Numbered from the stretch's first letter, positions 52,905 through 62,580 are shown. The stretch: DNA of 64,000 nucleotides from JAEINY01 sp942490535 (GCA_942490535.1 CALNXQ010000004.1:620001-684000), one strand, 5' to 3'. The notes: a model not told the origin generated them from the letters alone. Numbers and translations: made by a program.

Positions 52905-54203
52905 GATTTAATCTGACAGTTAGGAATTAACTAAATTTGATTTGGACAACAAATTACTTGTTAACCCCTAAAACTGTCAGACATGAATACAGAAGCAAAA
53001 TTAATCAAAACCAAACTAGGTTTATTGGAATTAGCCAAGCATTTAGGTAATGTCTCAAAGGCATGTAAGATTTTTGGCTACAGCAGGGATAGTTTCTACC
53101 GGTTTAAAGAATTATACGAAGAAGGCGGTGAATTAGCCCTGGCCGAAGTGTGCCGGATGAAACCCAATGTAAAAAATCGGATGGATCCGGTTATTGAAAC
53201 AGCTATTGTTGAACTGGCTATTGAGAACCCTGCTTTAGGTCAGGTAAGGGTATCCAATGAGCTAAAAAAGATTGGTCATATTGTTTCCCAGGCAGGAGTC
53301 AGATGTGTTTGGATTCGCCACAATTTGGAAACATTTCAAAAGCGTTTGAAAGCTCTGGAGGAAAAAGTGGCAAAGGAACACCTCATACTAACAGAATCAC
53401 AACTACAGGCGCTGGAGAAAGCTAAGGAAGAGAAGCAAGCACATGGGGAAATTGAAACCTATCACCCGGGATATCTTGGTTCTCAGGACACCTATTATGT
53501 GGGTACTATAAAAGGTGTTGGCAGGATCTATCAACAAACCTTTATTGATACCTATGCCAAGGTAGCTCATGTGAAAATCTATGATCGTAAAAACGCACTG
53601 GTGGCTGCAGACATACTCAATGACCGGGTGATTCCATTTTACGATGAGTATAACATACCGTTACTTCGGATTTTAACGGATCGTGGTACAGAATACTGTG
53701 GGGCCAGAGAGCATCACGAGTATCAGCTATATTTAGCGCTGGAGGATATTGATCATACCAGAACAAAAGCCAGACATCCGCAAACCAATGGAATATGTGA
53801 ACGCTTTCATAAAACAATACAGAATGAGTTTTATGCCATAGCTTTTCGAAAGAAGATCTATAACACATTGGAGGAGCTACAAACCGATATTGACCTCTGG
53901 ATCAACGAGTATAATAATGTAAGAACGCATTCCGGCAAGAACTGCAACGGCAGAACGCCAATGCAAACATTTTTAGAGGATTTGCATCTGACAAAGGAGA
54001 AGATGCTGGACACTCACTATCAAAATGTTGTATCTTTACAGGTGTCAGGTGAAGCGGAAGCAGGCCCTGCTGAGAAGCAACCTGCCAGGAATAACCCGAC
54101 TGACTGGGATGGTCAATGGGACTTGCAAAACAGGAAGTCCCTTTCCGGAGATTCATCCCATGAAAAGATGCCTTAAAAAATCTCCAATTGTCAGATCAAG
54201 TCT
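52905..54203 (+). mobile_element. IS481-family insertion sequence
   Basis: Ends GATTTAATCTGACAGTTAGG and, inverted, GACTTGATCTGACAATTGGA match over 24 bp with six differences. A 7-bp direct repeat TAGCTAC flanks it (52898-52904 and 54204-54210). One transposase gene, about 1.3 kb in all. It lies about 50 bp from the IS1182 element in the same broken gene. Confidence 0.85.
52983..54176 (+). CDS. IS481-family transposase
   Basis: The 397-residue protein has an N-terminal helix-turn-helix (LLELAKHLGNVSKACKIFGYSRDSFYRFKELYEEGG) and an rve-type DDE integrase core: FIDTYAKVAHVKIY, LRILTDRGTEYCG, and RTKARHPQTNGICERFHKTIQNEF. The catalytic residues appear intact. C-terminal tail of about 60 residues beyond the core. 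Confidence 0.92.
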   Translation: MNTEAKLIKTKLGLLELAKHLGNVSKACKIFGYSRDSFYRFKELYEEGGELALAEVCRMKPNVKNRMDPVIETAIVELAIENPALGQVRVSNELKKIGHIVSQAGVRCVWIRHNLETFQKRLKALEEKVAKEHLILTESQLQALEKAKEEKQAHGEIETYHPGYLGSQDTYYVGTIKGVGRIYQQTFIDTYAKVAHVKIYDRKNALVAADILNDRVIPFYDEYNIPLLRILTDRGTEYCGAREHHEYQLYLALEDIDHTRTKARHPQTNGICERFHKTIQNEFYAIAFRKKIYNTLEELQTDIDLWINEYNNVRTHSGKNCNGRTPMQTFLEDLHLTKEKMLDTHYQNVVSLQVSGEAEAGPAEKQPARNNPTDWDGQWDLQNRKSLSGDSSHEKMP

Positions 54204-54439
54204 TAGCTACTACATATAAATGTGCTATTCGTATTAGCTATTTGATTTTCTTCTTTTGTACTTTCTTTTCCGACTGGAACACTGTTTTTTAATCCATTGC
54301 CCTTTCCACTTGGATTACATGCTGCTAAAATCAAACTTAGTCCTATTAAGATCTTTTTCATTATGTCCTGCTAATCTTGATTTATAAAAACCTATTTAAA
54401 TATTAAAGGTTTATTGCTTTGGTTAATATGATCAATTAA

Positions 54440-54572
54440 GGCCAACGTCTTGCCGCATGAAGTGGGCCGTTGCGTGGTACATTCGCTTTCCTGATGTTGC
54501 CACCGCCCGCGCGGGAGCTAAACCTCCCAAACCCAGACTCCGCCAGGCCTGCTTTATTGCGGTTTGTTGTGT
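54440..54572 (-). repeat. attC site 60 (type 2)
   Basis: Cores GGCCAAC and GTTGTGT with GCCGCATGAAGTGGGCC-type arms. It closes the lipoprotein cassette at 54588-55103. Confidence 0.9.
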
Positions 54573-54587
54573 GCCTGTGCTTTATTT

Positions 54588-55103
54588 TTATTCAGCATGT
54601 TGTCCATCTTGTATTATAAATAGATTGGCGTTAATTTGCTGAATTGTATCTATTTTACCAAAGGTTAAGCTATGGGTATTTTTCATTTCTTTTGTCTTGT
54701 CATGAAACATAAAACCATACCTAACGATTCCCATAAAATATTCTTTTCTTGCCAATTCATAAAACACACGGTAATAATTTTTAGCATCAATTTCAATTAT
54801 ATATCCTTTTTCAAGGAGTCTATGGGTTGAATTATAATCTTCAGAATTTAATTGTTTAAGATTCATCGAATCTAGTGAGCAATATATAATATCTTCCAAA
54901 CCGTCACTGGTAACTGATTTCTCAGAGAAGTTATTTATTAAAGATTCATAGTTTGTGATTATTTCTGAATTAGCCATAGAAATAATATCCTTATCTTCAA
55001 TAAGTTCACACCTTATCTTTTTCTCAAATCTATCAAAGCACGATGACAGCAACACTGATTGAATTAAAATGATAATATAGATTGCTGTTATTTTAATATT
55101 CAT
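54588..55103 (-). CDS. Lipoprotein, function unknown
   Basis: From the ATG at 55103 (171 residues), with a lipoprotein signal ending VLLSSC. The mature part is acidic (CELIEDKDIISMANSEIITNYESLINNFSEKS) and includes KNYYRVFYELARKEYFMGIVRYGFMFHDKTKEMKN. No family recognised. Confidence 0.74.
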   Translation of the reverse strand: MNIKITAIYIIILIQSVLLSSCFDRFEKKIRCELIEDKDIISMANSEIITNYESLINNFSEKSVTSDGLEDIIYCSLDSMNLKQLNSEDYNSTHRLLEKGYIIEIDAKNYYRVFYELARKEYFMGIVRYGFMFHDKTKEMKNTHSLTFGKIDTIQQINANLFIIQDGQHAE

Positions 55104-55166
55104 ATTATTCCTGATGATTTTATTTAATTGAAAATCAACAAACACACTTGCCTTTGGTTGCATGGC

Positions 55167-55242
55167 ACACAACGGACGCGGGTATGATGCGTAGCTTGTG
55201 TTGCGCCTGCGGCAAGCTATGCATTATGACCCATTGTTACAG
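55167..55242 (-). repeat. attC site 61 (short type, 76 bp)
   Basis: Cores ACACAAC and GTTACAG. Arms GGGTATGATGCGTAGCTTG and CAAGCTATGCATTATGACCC pair almost perfectly around the loop TGTTGCGCCTGCGG, the loop also found in attC 4. The final codons of the gene at 55237-56322 reach its core. Confidence 0.83.
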
Positions 55243-56322
55243 GGCGTATTTTTCTATTTCCTCTTCATTAATTTCATGAATCTTCATAGGAAATTGGTTT
55301 CTAACCTTTCGTATTTCTTCGTATTCCAATTCTAAATAGTCAGCAATTTTAAAGACAGCCTTTGAGTATTCATTTCTAAGCTCGAAATAAGCAGTCTGAA
55401 TTTCAAAAAGTTGATTAATATATGTCTCATAATTTAGGTGCTTATTAAAAGACACCCTTAAAACCGCATTATTATTCTTTTTGATGAGGCTCTTTAAAGT
55501 CCCTTTAAAATTTTCTTTTTGCACACTGTCTTTATTAATAATTAAAGTTTCAGCTGTGATTTGAATGATTATATTTTGCTGATTAGGCCTAGCCTTTATT
55601 GGAGGAGGTGGTGGTAATGGCATACCATTAATTGAATCTATGGGAGGTAGAAGTGTTCCTATGTTTTTTATTACGCTATTACTGTCAATAGTAGCATAAC
55701 CAATTGAGTTTAGTTGTGCTTTTCTTAATTCTATTTTTATTGTATTTAACTCGCTAACATTAATATCCCTGTCAATAAATAGTTGGCATTTTGTTTTCCA
55801 ATTGTTTTTAGTCAGTGCCAAATACGAAGTGTCATTTAATTCATGTAATTCACCATTGAAATACATCACCAATTCACCATTCTTATAGTCTGCGAATAAA
55901 GAATTTTGATAGTTATAGCCTGTACCTTTATAATTCAATTCTAATCGGGGCAATTCTATTGAAGTTCTTTTCTTTGAGTTGAAATAACCAACAATATTCT
56001 CATATGTATTTCTCTCGAAGATATGCGTTGGGGTTACACTATCAATGTCATAAATCTCGAGTATGTCACCTTCTATTTTAATAATGGATTTATAAATCTG
56101 GTCAATTCCATTCACGTAGAAAGTGTCATTCTGAATGTGATATAAATTTTCACGCTTATGATTATTTGTTGTCATTTTGAAGGAAAAGTCTTCAATTTTA
56201 AGGATTGTCGGATTTTCAAAATTATCTTTTTCAATCCAGTCTCCTTGTATTTTTCCTTTATTGTTCTGGCAAGAACTGAGGATAATAAAGAATAGAATAC
56301 AAATTATTAACAGTCGATTCAT
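55237..56322 (-). CDS. Lipoprotein with ExbD-like C-terminal domain
   Basis: The 361-residue protein has a lipoprotein signal (FIILSSC, Cys near 18), a lipocalin-like N-terminal region (KIQGDWIEKDNFENPTILKIEDFSFKM..IFERN), a proline stretch (PLPPPPPIKARP near 235) and a C-terminal domain resembling ExbD (NIIIQITAETLIINKDSVQKENFKGTLKSLIKKNNNAVLRVSFNKHLNYETYINQLFEIQTAYFEL). ExbD works with TonB in the inner membrane; a lipid-anchored ExbD-like domain is unusual. The stop overlaps the attC 61 core. Confidence 0.75.
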   Translation of the reverse strand: MNRLLIICILFFIILSSCQNNKGKIQGDWIEKDNFENPTILKIEDFSFKMTTNNHKRENLYHIQNDTFYVNGIDQIYKSIIKIEGDILEIYDIDSVTPTHIFERNTYENIVGYFNSKKRTSIELPRLELNYKGTGYNYQNSLFADYKNGELVMYFNGELHELNDTSYLALTKNNWKTKCQLFIDRDINVSELNTIKIELRKAQLNSIGYATIDSNSVIKNIGTLLPPIDSINGMPLPPPPPIKARPNQQNIIIQITAETLIINKDSVQKENFKGTLKSLIKKNNNAVLRVSFNKHLNYETYINQLFEIQTAYFELRNEYSKAVFKIADYLELEYEEIRKVRNQFPMKIHEINEEEIEKYAL

Positions 56323-56345
56323 TTAGGTTTTGTTTATTTTATGCC

Positions 56346-56479
56346 CTGTAACGTCTCGCCGTATGATGCGTGCCGTTTGCGTAAGTTGTTTATCTTCTAT
56401 TTTGTGCTTTTGTTGGCGCGTGAGTTTTACCTTCCCAATCCCACCAATGCAAGGCATGCATTATGACGGTTTGTTGTAC
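56346..56479 (-). repeat. attC site 62 (type 7)
   Basis: Left core CTGTAAC, right core GTTGTAC. Otherwise identical to attC 32 except one base. It closes the second transposase cassette. Confidence 0.88.
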
Positions 56480-56680
56480 CCAGTGCGGTTTTACCTATTA
56501 ATAAGGGATTATAAAATTCAGGAACAGGTATTTCATTTTTCAGGTTCTCTATTTTCTGGTTTGAAGTGCATTTTCTGCTATTTTTTTGTCCTGATTTCCC
56601 TTTTTTCATGTACTTTATTGTTAAAAACAGGCCTGAAAACACCTCAATTTACCGAGTAAACATACCAATCCCATGGCTTT

Positions 56681-57917
56681 TCAGGCTGCTGCTGTTTTAG
56701 GTTTATCATTTATTTTTTTAGGGTTAAACCGGCTCATGTAAACACGTTCTCCGTCTTTATTCAAATAGGTAGAATACAAATAAATTTTCTCAACCTGGCA
56801 ATGTTTACAAACTTTCGGGTTTTCAGGTGCTTCTTCTACCCCCTGCTGCTGTGGTTCCTCAAGAGGTGGCAAAGCACTTAATTTCTCTTTTAACAACCCT
56901 TTACTTCTGGCAGAATAGAGCCCATAATACCGCACTAACCGAAAATAGGGCAATGGAACATGCTGCAATAAGCGTGGAAAAAACTCCCGGTAATGCAGCG
57001 TCAGTTCCTTGACAATGGGTTGACCGTAAAAATCCACATCTTTGTAATCCTTGTATTTAAACGTGATGTATGCTCCTGATAGATTGGTGATTTTGTACTC
57101 ACTTAAACAGGCCCGCTTGGAGTAGCGACCAATATACCGGATGACCAAAGCCGGAATGTCCATCGACTCTTCAAAATTGATGCGCCAGTGCTTATCATTG
57201 ATCCGCTAGACCAGGCGCATAAAGTCCATCCGGTGCGCAAAATCATGAGCCAATGCCTGGTCGTCAAACCTTTTGATTAATTGATCCTCAAACTTATTCC
57301 TGAATTTTTTTTGTATAAACTTATAATTAATGTAATCACCTTTGATACTTTGGATCTCACCTGACGCATTCTGCCCTCCCCAGGACACAATCATATGAAT
57401 GTGAACATGTTGGTTTCTTTTTCTCCCCGAAGGTATGTAAGACATTGATTATGTCAGGCGTTATCTGGTATTTGGCCTTCAGCCAGTCCTTGATCGATTC
57501 AGCTGCCGTTTTAAATAAAAGGTCTAGCAAGTCCCATTTATTCGCTTTTATCAGGGGATGCAGTCCGTGTGGCAATGTAAAAGTAACATGACGGTGGGCA
57601 ATCGGTAACATCTCTTCTTTAAGCTTATTGGCCCAAACCAGGGTATCCTTCCAACTGCACCTGGGGCAAAAGCGATGCTTGCAACTGTGATACACCTGCG
57701 TGATATCGCCACATTCCGGACAAACATAGTGGTCAACTCCAATGGCTTCTGTTTGACACACCCGCATGGCAGCCACCGCCTTGTATTGTTCCGGGGTAAT
57801 ATATTCTGTGGGGCATTTAACGTAGGAGTCCCAGTGTGCATTGAAAAAATCTGCCAGTCGAAAGCGTTTTTCCTCCTTGACTGACTCAATACCCCGCTGA
57901 CAGTGATCTGTACACAT
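56681..57917 (-). pseudogene. IS91-family HUH transposase in a cassette (broken copy)
   Basis: Same gene as 29956-31191 but with an extra T near 57413 that shifts the frame just before the HUH motif, and a TAG at 57206-57208 where the intact copy has a Lys codon. Three open fragments remain (57357-57917, 57206-57445, 56681-57163). Almost no other differences, so inactivation is recent. Confidence 0.9.
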
Positions 57918-57934
57918 GGCCCTATTCCAAATGT

Positions 57935-58204
57935 TTACTCTTCTTGTCGTATATCACCCTTAAAAAGCATGTCTTCAATTTGCTCCTGGCTGTAATCCGT
58001 GAACGTTAAATCAATCGTCGATCCACATCGGGGACACTCTGGCTCAGGAACAAATTCAATATCTCCGTTAGACTTTAAATACACATCCTTATAATCAAAG
58101 TTAAACAGATTTAAGCAATTTGTACAGGTAAATTCAATGCCATTGGGCATATTTCTGCGTTTAGCTGCCATTTTTTTGCGGAAATTATCTGAAAACTTTC
58201 CCAT
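57935..58204 (-). CDS. Zinc-ribbon protein partnered with a transposase (copy 2)
   Basis: The 89-residue protein is identical to the one at 31209-31478 except Val for Met near residue 41. The CxxC pairs are intact although the neighbouring transposase is broken. Confidence 0.75.
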   Translation of the reverse strand: MGKFSDNFRKKMAAKRRNMPNGIEFTCTNCLNLFNFDYKDVYLKSNGDIEFVPEPECPRCGSTIDLTFTDYSQEQIEDMLFKGDIRQEE

Positions 58205-58242
58205 AACTATCGAGTTTTTATTGGGTTATGCGTTAGCATTGG

Positions 58243-58379
58243 GTACAACGGATTGGCCATATGAAGTGGCCCGATTTGCGTGTGGTATATTCGCTTTCTT
58301 GATTTTGCAAATGTTCGCGCGGGAGCTGAACTTCTAAAACTCGCCAAAGCCAGGGCTACTTTATGATGGCTTGTTGTGC
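58243..58379 (-). repeat. attC site 63 (type 1)
   Basis: Cores GTACAAC and GTTGTGC with GGCCATATG-type arms. It closes the HEAT-repeat cassette. Confidence 0.9.
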
Positions 58380-58387
58380 GTTCGTTT

Positions 58388-59200
58388 TTATTCTGTTTGT
58401 TTTAATTTATTCAATGTATCCAAAAGCCAATCTTCATTAACTATTTTGGTAGCTTTATTCTTTTCAATTTGTTTTTCGAGATACGGAATGAAATCTTTGT
58501 CATTCAATTCTCCTATTGATTCTAATATTAAAGAACCGTACTCATCAATATTTTCAAGTTCTTTTTTCAAAACACTTTTTATTCTATGATCTTTTCGTTG
58601 GGATAAACCTGCAATAGCTTCAAAACTTACACTTTCATCCTTATCTGAGATTCTTTTCCACAATGCATTTCTTATTTTTTCATTGTCTATTTCAAGTTGA
58701 CTTCCTAATCCAAAAGTAGCCCAATCCCTAATGCTAGTTTTTTTATCATTTGACAATAGGATTAATGTATCAATTGCTTTCTCTTTCTCAACTGTACAGA
58801 GTGTAAAAACTACCCCCTGTTTAATGTCGTAACTTTTATGTCCACTGAATGAACAAAGTAAATCAATCTGGTTTTTAGTGAGTTTTTCATTATTATGACC
58901 AATTGCGTATAAAATGGCGCTTACGACATCAATGCTAGTTTCATTTTTTAACAACTCGAAAAATGTATGAATTATCTCTCTTTTATGTAATCTAGGAAAA
59001 CCAAATTGTGCTAGTACATTTACTCCAATTATTCTTTCTTTTACCGAACTTGATTTTGTTAATAGAATACTCCTCTCATATATATCTTCAGTTTTTCTCT
59101 TTCGAAGTTCTTGAACATAGTTCCAATAGTTTTTCTCTGACTTATTCGTCAAGAGCCTTGTGAATATCTTGTCTGTAGAGTAATTATTTAATTTATTCAC
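58388..59200 (-). CDS. HEAT-repeat-like protein
   Basis: About 270 residues from a GTG at 59200; a TTG within the cassette core (59224) would add eight residues. Helical repeats fit the HEAT/PBS-lyase pattern: VKERIIGVNVLAQFG, SIDVVSAILYAIGHNN, SYDIKQGVVFTLCTV, KTSIRDWATFGLGSQL, DESVSFEAIAGLSQRKD, YGSLILESIGELND. Such proteins bind other proteins. Partner unknown. Confidence 0.82.
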   Translation of the reverse strand: MNKLNNYSTDKIFTRLLTNKSEKNYWNYVQELRKRKTEDIYERSILLTKSSSVKERIIGVNVLAQFGFPRLHKREIIHTFFELLKNETSIDVVSAILYAIGHNNEKLTKNQIDLLCSFSGHKSYDIKQGVVFTLCTVEKEKAIDTLILLSNDKKTSIRDWATFGLGSQLEIDNEKIRNALWKRISDKDESVSFEAIAGLSQRKDHRIKSVLKKELENIDEYGSLILESIGELNDKDFIPYLEKQIEKNKATKIVNEDWLLDTLNKLKQTE

Positions 59201-59218
59201 GTTTGTTTTTTGAATGAC

Positions 59219-59351
59219 GCACAACGTACTGCCGCATGAAGTGGGCCGTTGCGTGATACATTCGCTTTCCTGATGTTGCCACCGCCCGCGCGGGAGCTAA
59301 ACCTCCCATACCCAGCCTCCGCCAGGCCTGCTTTATTGCGGCTTGTTGTGC
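59219..59351 (-). repeat. attC site 64 (type 2)
   Basis: Cores GCACAAC and GTTGTGC with GCCGCATGAAGTGGGCC-type arms. It closes a family A cassette. Confidence 0.9.
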
Positions 59352-59751
59352 AGCGGTGTATTATTTTTGTTTTGTGTATGCTTGTCCAAGATGGGTATCA
59401 GTTCCGTACTTAAGATCTTGTCCGCTTTGATTTTTTGTTTTTAGAAGCCATTCAATTTATGGTTCCTGCCGTCATGACTAATGCTGTCCGAAAACACTGT
59501 TTTAAACGACGTTTTGCTTTATATTTTATTTTTTCAGATCCCTTAGAACACAACTTTAACAAGAGAAGTGAGACAAATCGCGAACCCATACAAAGGCTGT
59601 TGTTATTGGGTTTGCATTCCCGCTTTAAACTTTGGTCATTGGATTTTTCCTGGTCTTGCCTGACCTGTCATTTAATCTGTGTCCGGGAAATGCATGAATC
59701 AATTAAAAAAGCCCTTAGAATAGCTGGTTTGCTTTATTGATGAATACTGCT
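59352..59751 (-). repeat. ORF-less repeated cassette, family A copy 8
   Basis: About 400 bp with the family A blocks. A plus-strand frame of 101 codons spans it but is interrupted in the other copies. Its CCTGACCTGTCATTTAATCTG text is the variant shared with copies 2 and 6. Confidence 0.8.
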
Positions 59752-59883
59752 GCACAACGTACTGCCGCATGAAGTGGGCCGTTGCGTGATACATTCACTT
59801 TCCTGATGTTGCCACCGCCCGCGCGGGAACCAACCTCCCAAACCCAGACTCCGCCAGGCCTGCTATATTGCGGCTTGTTGTGC
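59752..59883 (-). repeat. attC site 65 (type 2)
   Basis: Cores GCACAAC and GTTGTGC with GCCGCATGAAGTGGGCC-type arms; the right arm has CTATATTG instead of CTTTATTG. It closes a family B cassette. Confidence 0.88.
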
Positions 59884-60275
59884 AGCGGTTCTTTATTTTC
59901 GTTTGTACTTATCTAATTTGTAATATATATTCCCGTGCTACAGATCTAGTCTGCTTTGAGGTTTAATTTTTAAAAGCCTTCAAGGTATTAATCCTGCCGT
60001 TATATCGAATGCTGTCCAAAAACACTGTTTTAAACGTCGTTTTGCTTTATATTTTATTGTCCCACTTCCCTACGCACAGAACTTTAACAAGAGAAGCCAG
60101 ATAAGCAACGAACACCTACAAACGCTGTTGTTGGTGACGTTTTCTTTCCCGCTATAAATTTTGATCATTGGGTCTTTCCTGGTCTTGCCTAACCTGTCAT
60201 TTAATCAGTGTCCAGGAATTATGAATCAGTTAAGAAAATCCTCAAAATAGCTGGTTGGTTTGGTTTAATACTGCT
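59884..60275 (-). repeat. ORF-less repeated cassette, family B copy 7 (mosaic)
   Basis: About 392 bp. Its left end diverges (TTTCGTTTGTACTTATCTAA) and its right part carries the CCTAACCTGTCATTT variant of family A, like B copy 3. No conserved reading frame. Confidence 0.8.
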
Positions 60276-60405
60276 GCACAACGTCTTGCCGCATGAAGTG
60301 TGCCGCTGCGTGTGGTATATTCGCTTTCTTAATTTCGCCTTGGCTCGCGCGGGAGCTAAACTTCCAAAACCTACCTCGGCAAGGCATTCTTTATTGCGGT
60401 TTGTT
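60276..60405 (-). repeat. attC site 66 (type 2b), interrupted in its R'' core by a transposable element
   Basis: Left core GCACAAC; arms GCCGCATGAAGTGTGCCGC and GGCATTCTTTATTGCGG. Only GTT of the right core remains; GGCACCCG continues at 62860 after the element. GTT + GGCACCC matches the start of the same cassette, itself split by intron 3. Confidence 0.87.
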
Positions 60406-60505
60406 GAACTAAATCCCTGCGGGATAGTGCCCTTCAAATGTAACATTATTATCCTATTATTTCGAATACTCATAACTGGAATTATTAACAATAAAATTTA
60501 CCGTT

Positions 60506-61404
60506 ATGAGAAAGAAAACATCATTAACCATTGTGGAACAAGCCATTGCTTACGTTCCTGAGTTTGCTTCTGTGGTAACCAAAATGAGTCACCAGGTAAC
60601 GCTTCGCGGACAGAGCCCGAGTACTTTTAACAACTACATCAGACGCATTGCCCTGTTTGTGATACACTTTAAGCAACTGCCCGAAAGCCTTTGCGAGGAG
60701 GAGATTAATGAATACCTGGTGGCCCTGGCGCGTGACCCCAAGTCTCCTTCGCGCAGCAGTTTTAAGCACATGGTCTATGGCTTAAGGTATTATTACCGCC
60801 TGCTGGGTATGAATAAAAAAGCCATTGCCTTGCCTTCCTTAAAGCACCAGACTAAACTGCCGGTTATTCTGAATCAAAAGGAGTTAAAGGAGCTTTTTGC
60901 AGCGCCGACCTTGCTTAAACAGTGTATTTTACTCACCCTCACTTATTCGGCCGGATTGCGCGGGCAAGAAGTCATCAACTTGAAGATTGCGGATGTCGAT
61001 TTTGAGCGGATGACCATTCACATCCGGCAATCCAAGTACAAGAAAGACCGCATTGTGCCGCTTTCAAAAGTAATGGCCTCCGGACTAAAAAAATACCTGG
61101 CGGCTGAAAATCCGCACATTTGGCTTTTCAATGGCAAGGAGGCCAACGGTCAATACAGTGTGCGTGGCTTGTCGTGGGTGATGCGCGAAAACCTCAAAAA
61201 ACCTCCATCTCCAAGGCGGTCAACCTCCATTCGCTGCGCCACAGTTATGCCACCCACCTGTTGGAACAAGGCCTCAATATTGTAACGCTCAAAGAACTGT
61301 TGGGACATGCTGAGATTACCACCACCATGATTTACCTGCACGTAGCCCAGTGTCCGCACATTAAACCACACAGTCCGCTGGACGCGCTCTATCACCGCAG
61401 CTAA
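60506..61404 (+). pseudogene. Tyrosine recombinase of an IS91-like element (frameshifted copy)
   Basis: Identical to 24684-25583 except that a run of seven A is six A near 61196-61201. The shift falls after about residue 232, before His242/Arg245 and Tyr277, so the truncated product lacks the catalytic C-terminus. A homopolymer sequencing error cannot be excluded. Confidence 0.85.
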
Positions 61405-61407
61405 ACC

Positions 61408-62580
61408 ATGCGCAGCAATTTAGAATTGGCCGCTATTATTAAACGTTTTGGCCAACAGTACATCGAAAAGTATCATCCTTCGCCCGATAAAATGAAAGTG
61501 CTGTTCGATGTCTTGCAGTGCCGTACGTCGGTGCTTGGCGGCCACGAGGAACACTGCGATAGCTGTTCCCAGGTGCGCTACAGCTATAACAGCTGTGGAA
61601 ACCGTCATTGCCCCAAGTGTCTGGCCTCCAGACAAGCCCTGTGGGTGGAAAAGCTAATGGCCCAAACGCTGCCCGTGAAGCATTATCACATTATTTTTAC
61701 CGTGCCTCACCAGCTCAATGCCATTTGTTTGTTTAACCCCAGCCTCTATTACAAAATACTGTTTGCCGCAGTAGCGCATACATTGCACAGTTTTGGATAC
61801 ACCCACTACGGCGTGGAGAGCGGGGCTGTTTGTATGCTGCATACCTGGGGACAAAACCTCAGCCTGCATCCCCACATCCATTGCCTGGTACCGGCTGCAG
61901 GATACACCCTTAAAGGTACCTGGAAACCCATCGGGAAATACGAGCATTTTCTCTATCCCGTACAGCAACTAAGCGATGCGTTTAAAGGCAAATGTTTGGA
62001 TGGACTGAAAAGGGCGCTGCGTAAAGCGGATGCCTTAAACGGATTCCATACGCACCTGCAAGCGGCCTATAAAAAGAAATGGGTCGTACATTGCGAGCCC
62101 TCCATGGCCAGTGCCGAGCATGTAATCAGGTACCTGGGACAGTACACCCACCGGGTGGCCATCAGTAATGATCGCATATTGGCCATCAGCGATACACATG
62201 TGACCTTTATGGCCAAAGATTACCGCGATAAAGCTCAAAAGAAACCGGTGAGTCTGACGGGCGTTGAGTTTTTACACCGCTTCTGTCAGCATATTTTGCC
62301 CAAACGGTTTGTAAAGATACGCCGCTATGGCATTTACAACCACACCACCAAACGAAACCTGCAGCTCCGGTTTGTGCCGGATGAATCGGAGGTGGAAAAG
62401 AAGCTGTCGGGTAAAAGGGAGGTCGAAACCACACCGGAGCGCATCAAACGGCTCACCGGCTTTGACATTGGAAAATGCCCTAAATGCAAAGATGGACGCC
62501 TGCACATAGTAAGGGAATTGCCTCGTATCCGCTCCCCAGGCCAACACGTGGGGCGATTGCTTGCTGCTTTTTTACAATAG
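61408..62580 (+). CDS. IS91-family HUH transposase (copy 2)
   Basis: The 390-residue protein is identical to the one at 25587-26759. The zinc-binding Cys residues, the HUH motif LHPHIHCLVP and the YLGQYTHR segment are intact, although the upstream recombinase is frameshifted. Confidence 0.92.
   Translation: MRSNLELAAIIKRFGQQYIEKYHPSPDKMKVLFDVLQCRTSVLGGHEEHCDSCSQVRYSYNSCGNRHCPKCLASRQALWVEKLMAQTLPVKHYHIIFTVPHQLNAICLFNPSLYYKILFAAVAHTLHSFGYTHYGVESGAVCMLHTWGQNLSLHPHIHCLVPAAGYTLKGTWKPIGKYEHFLYPVQQLSDAFKGKCLDGLKRALRKADALNGFHTHLQAAYKKKWVVHCEPSMASAEHVIRYLGQYTHRVAISNDRILAISDTHVTFMAKDYRDKAQKKPVSLTGVEFLHRFCQHILPKRFVKIRRYGIYNHTTKRNLQLRFVPDESEVEKKLSGKREVETTPERIKRLTGFDIGKCPKCKDGRLHIVRELPRIRSPGQHVGRLLAAFLQ

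Larger units (their letters stand above)
50995..54361 (-). pseudogene. Lipoprotein cassette gene broken by two insertion sequences
   Basis: The 5' part (54204-54361) encodes MKKILIGLSLILAACNPSG, a lipoprotein signal. The middle (52855-52897) lies between the two elements and the 3' part (50995-51299) encodes KQIEKMQKEYSEEDYNEIVADITWYPGIASEFLD.. to ..VKDFFKK. After removing both elements and one copy of each duplication the frames do not join cleanly and an in-frame TAG appears. The gene is therefore dead and may have decayed before or after insertion. Confidence 0.7.
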
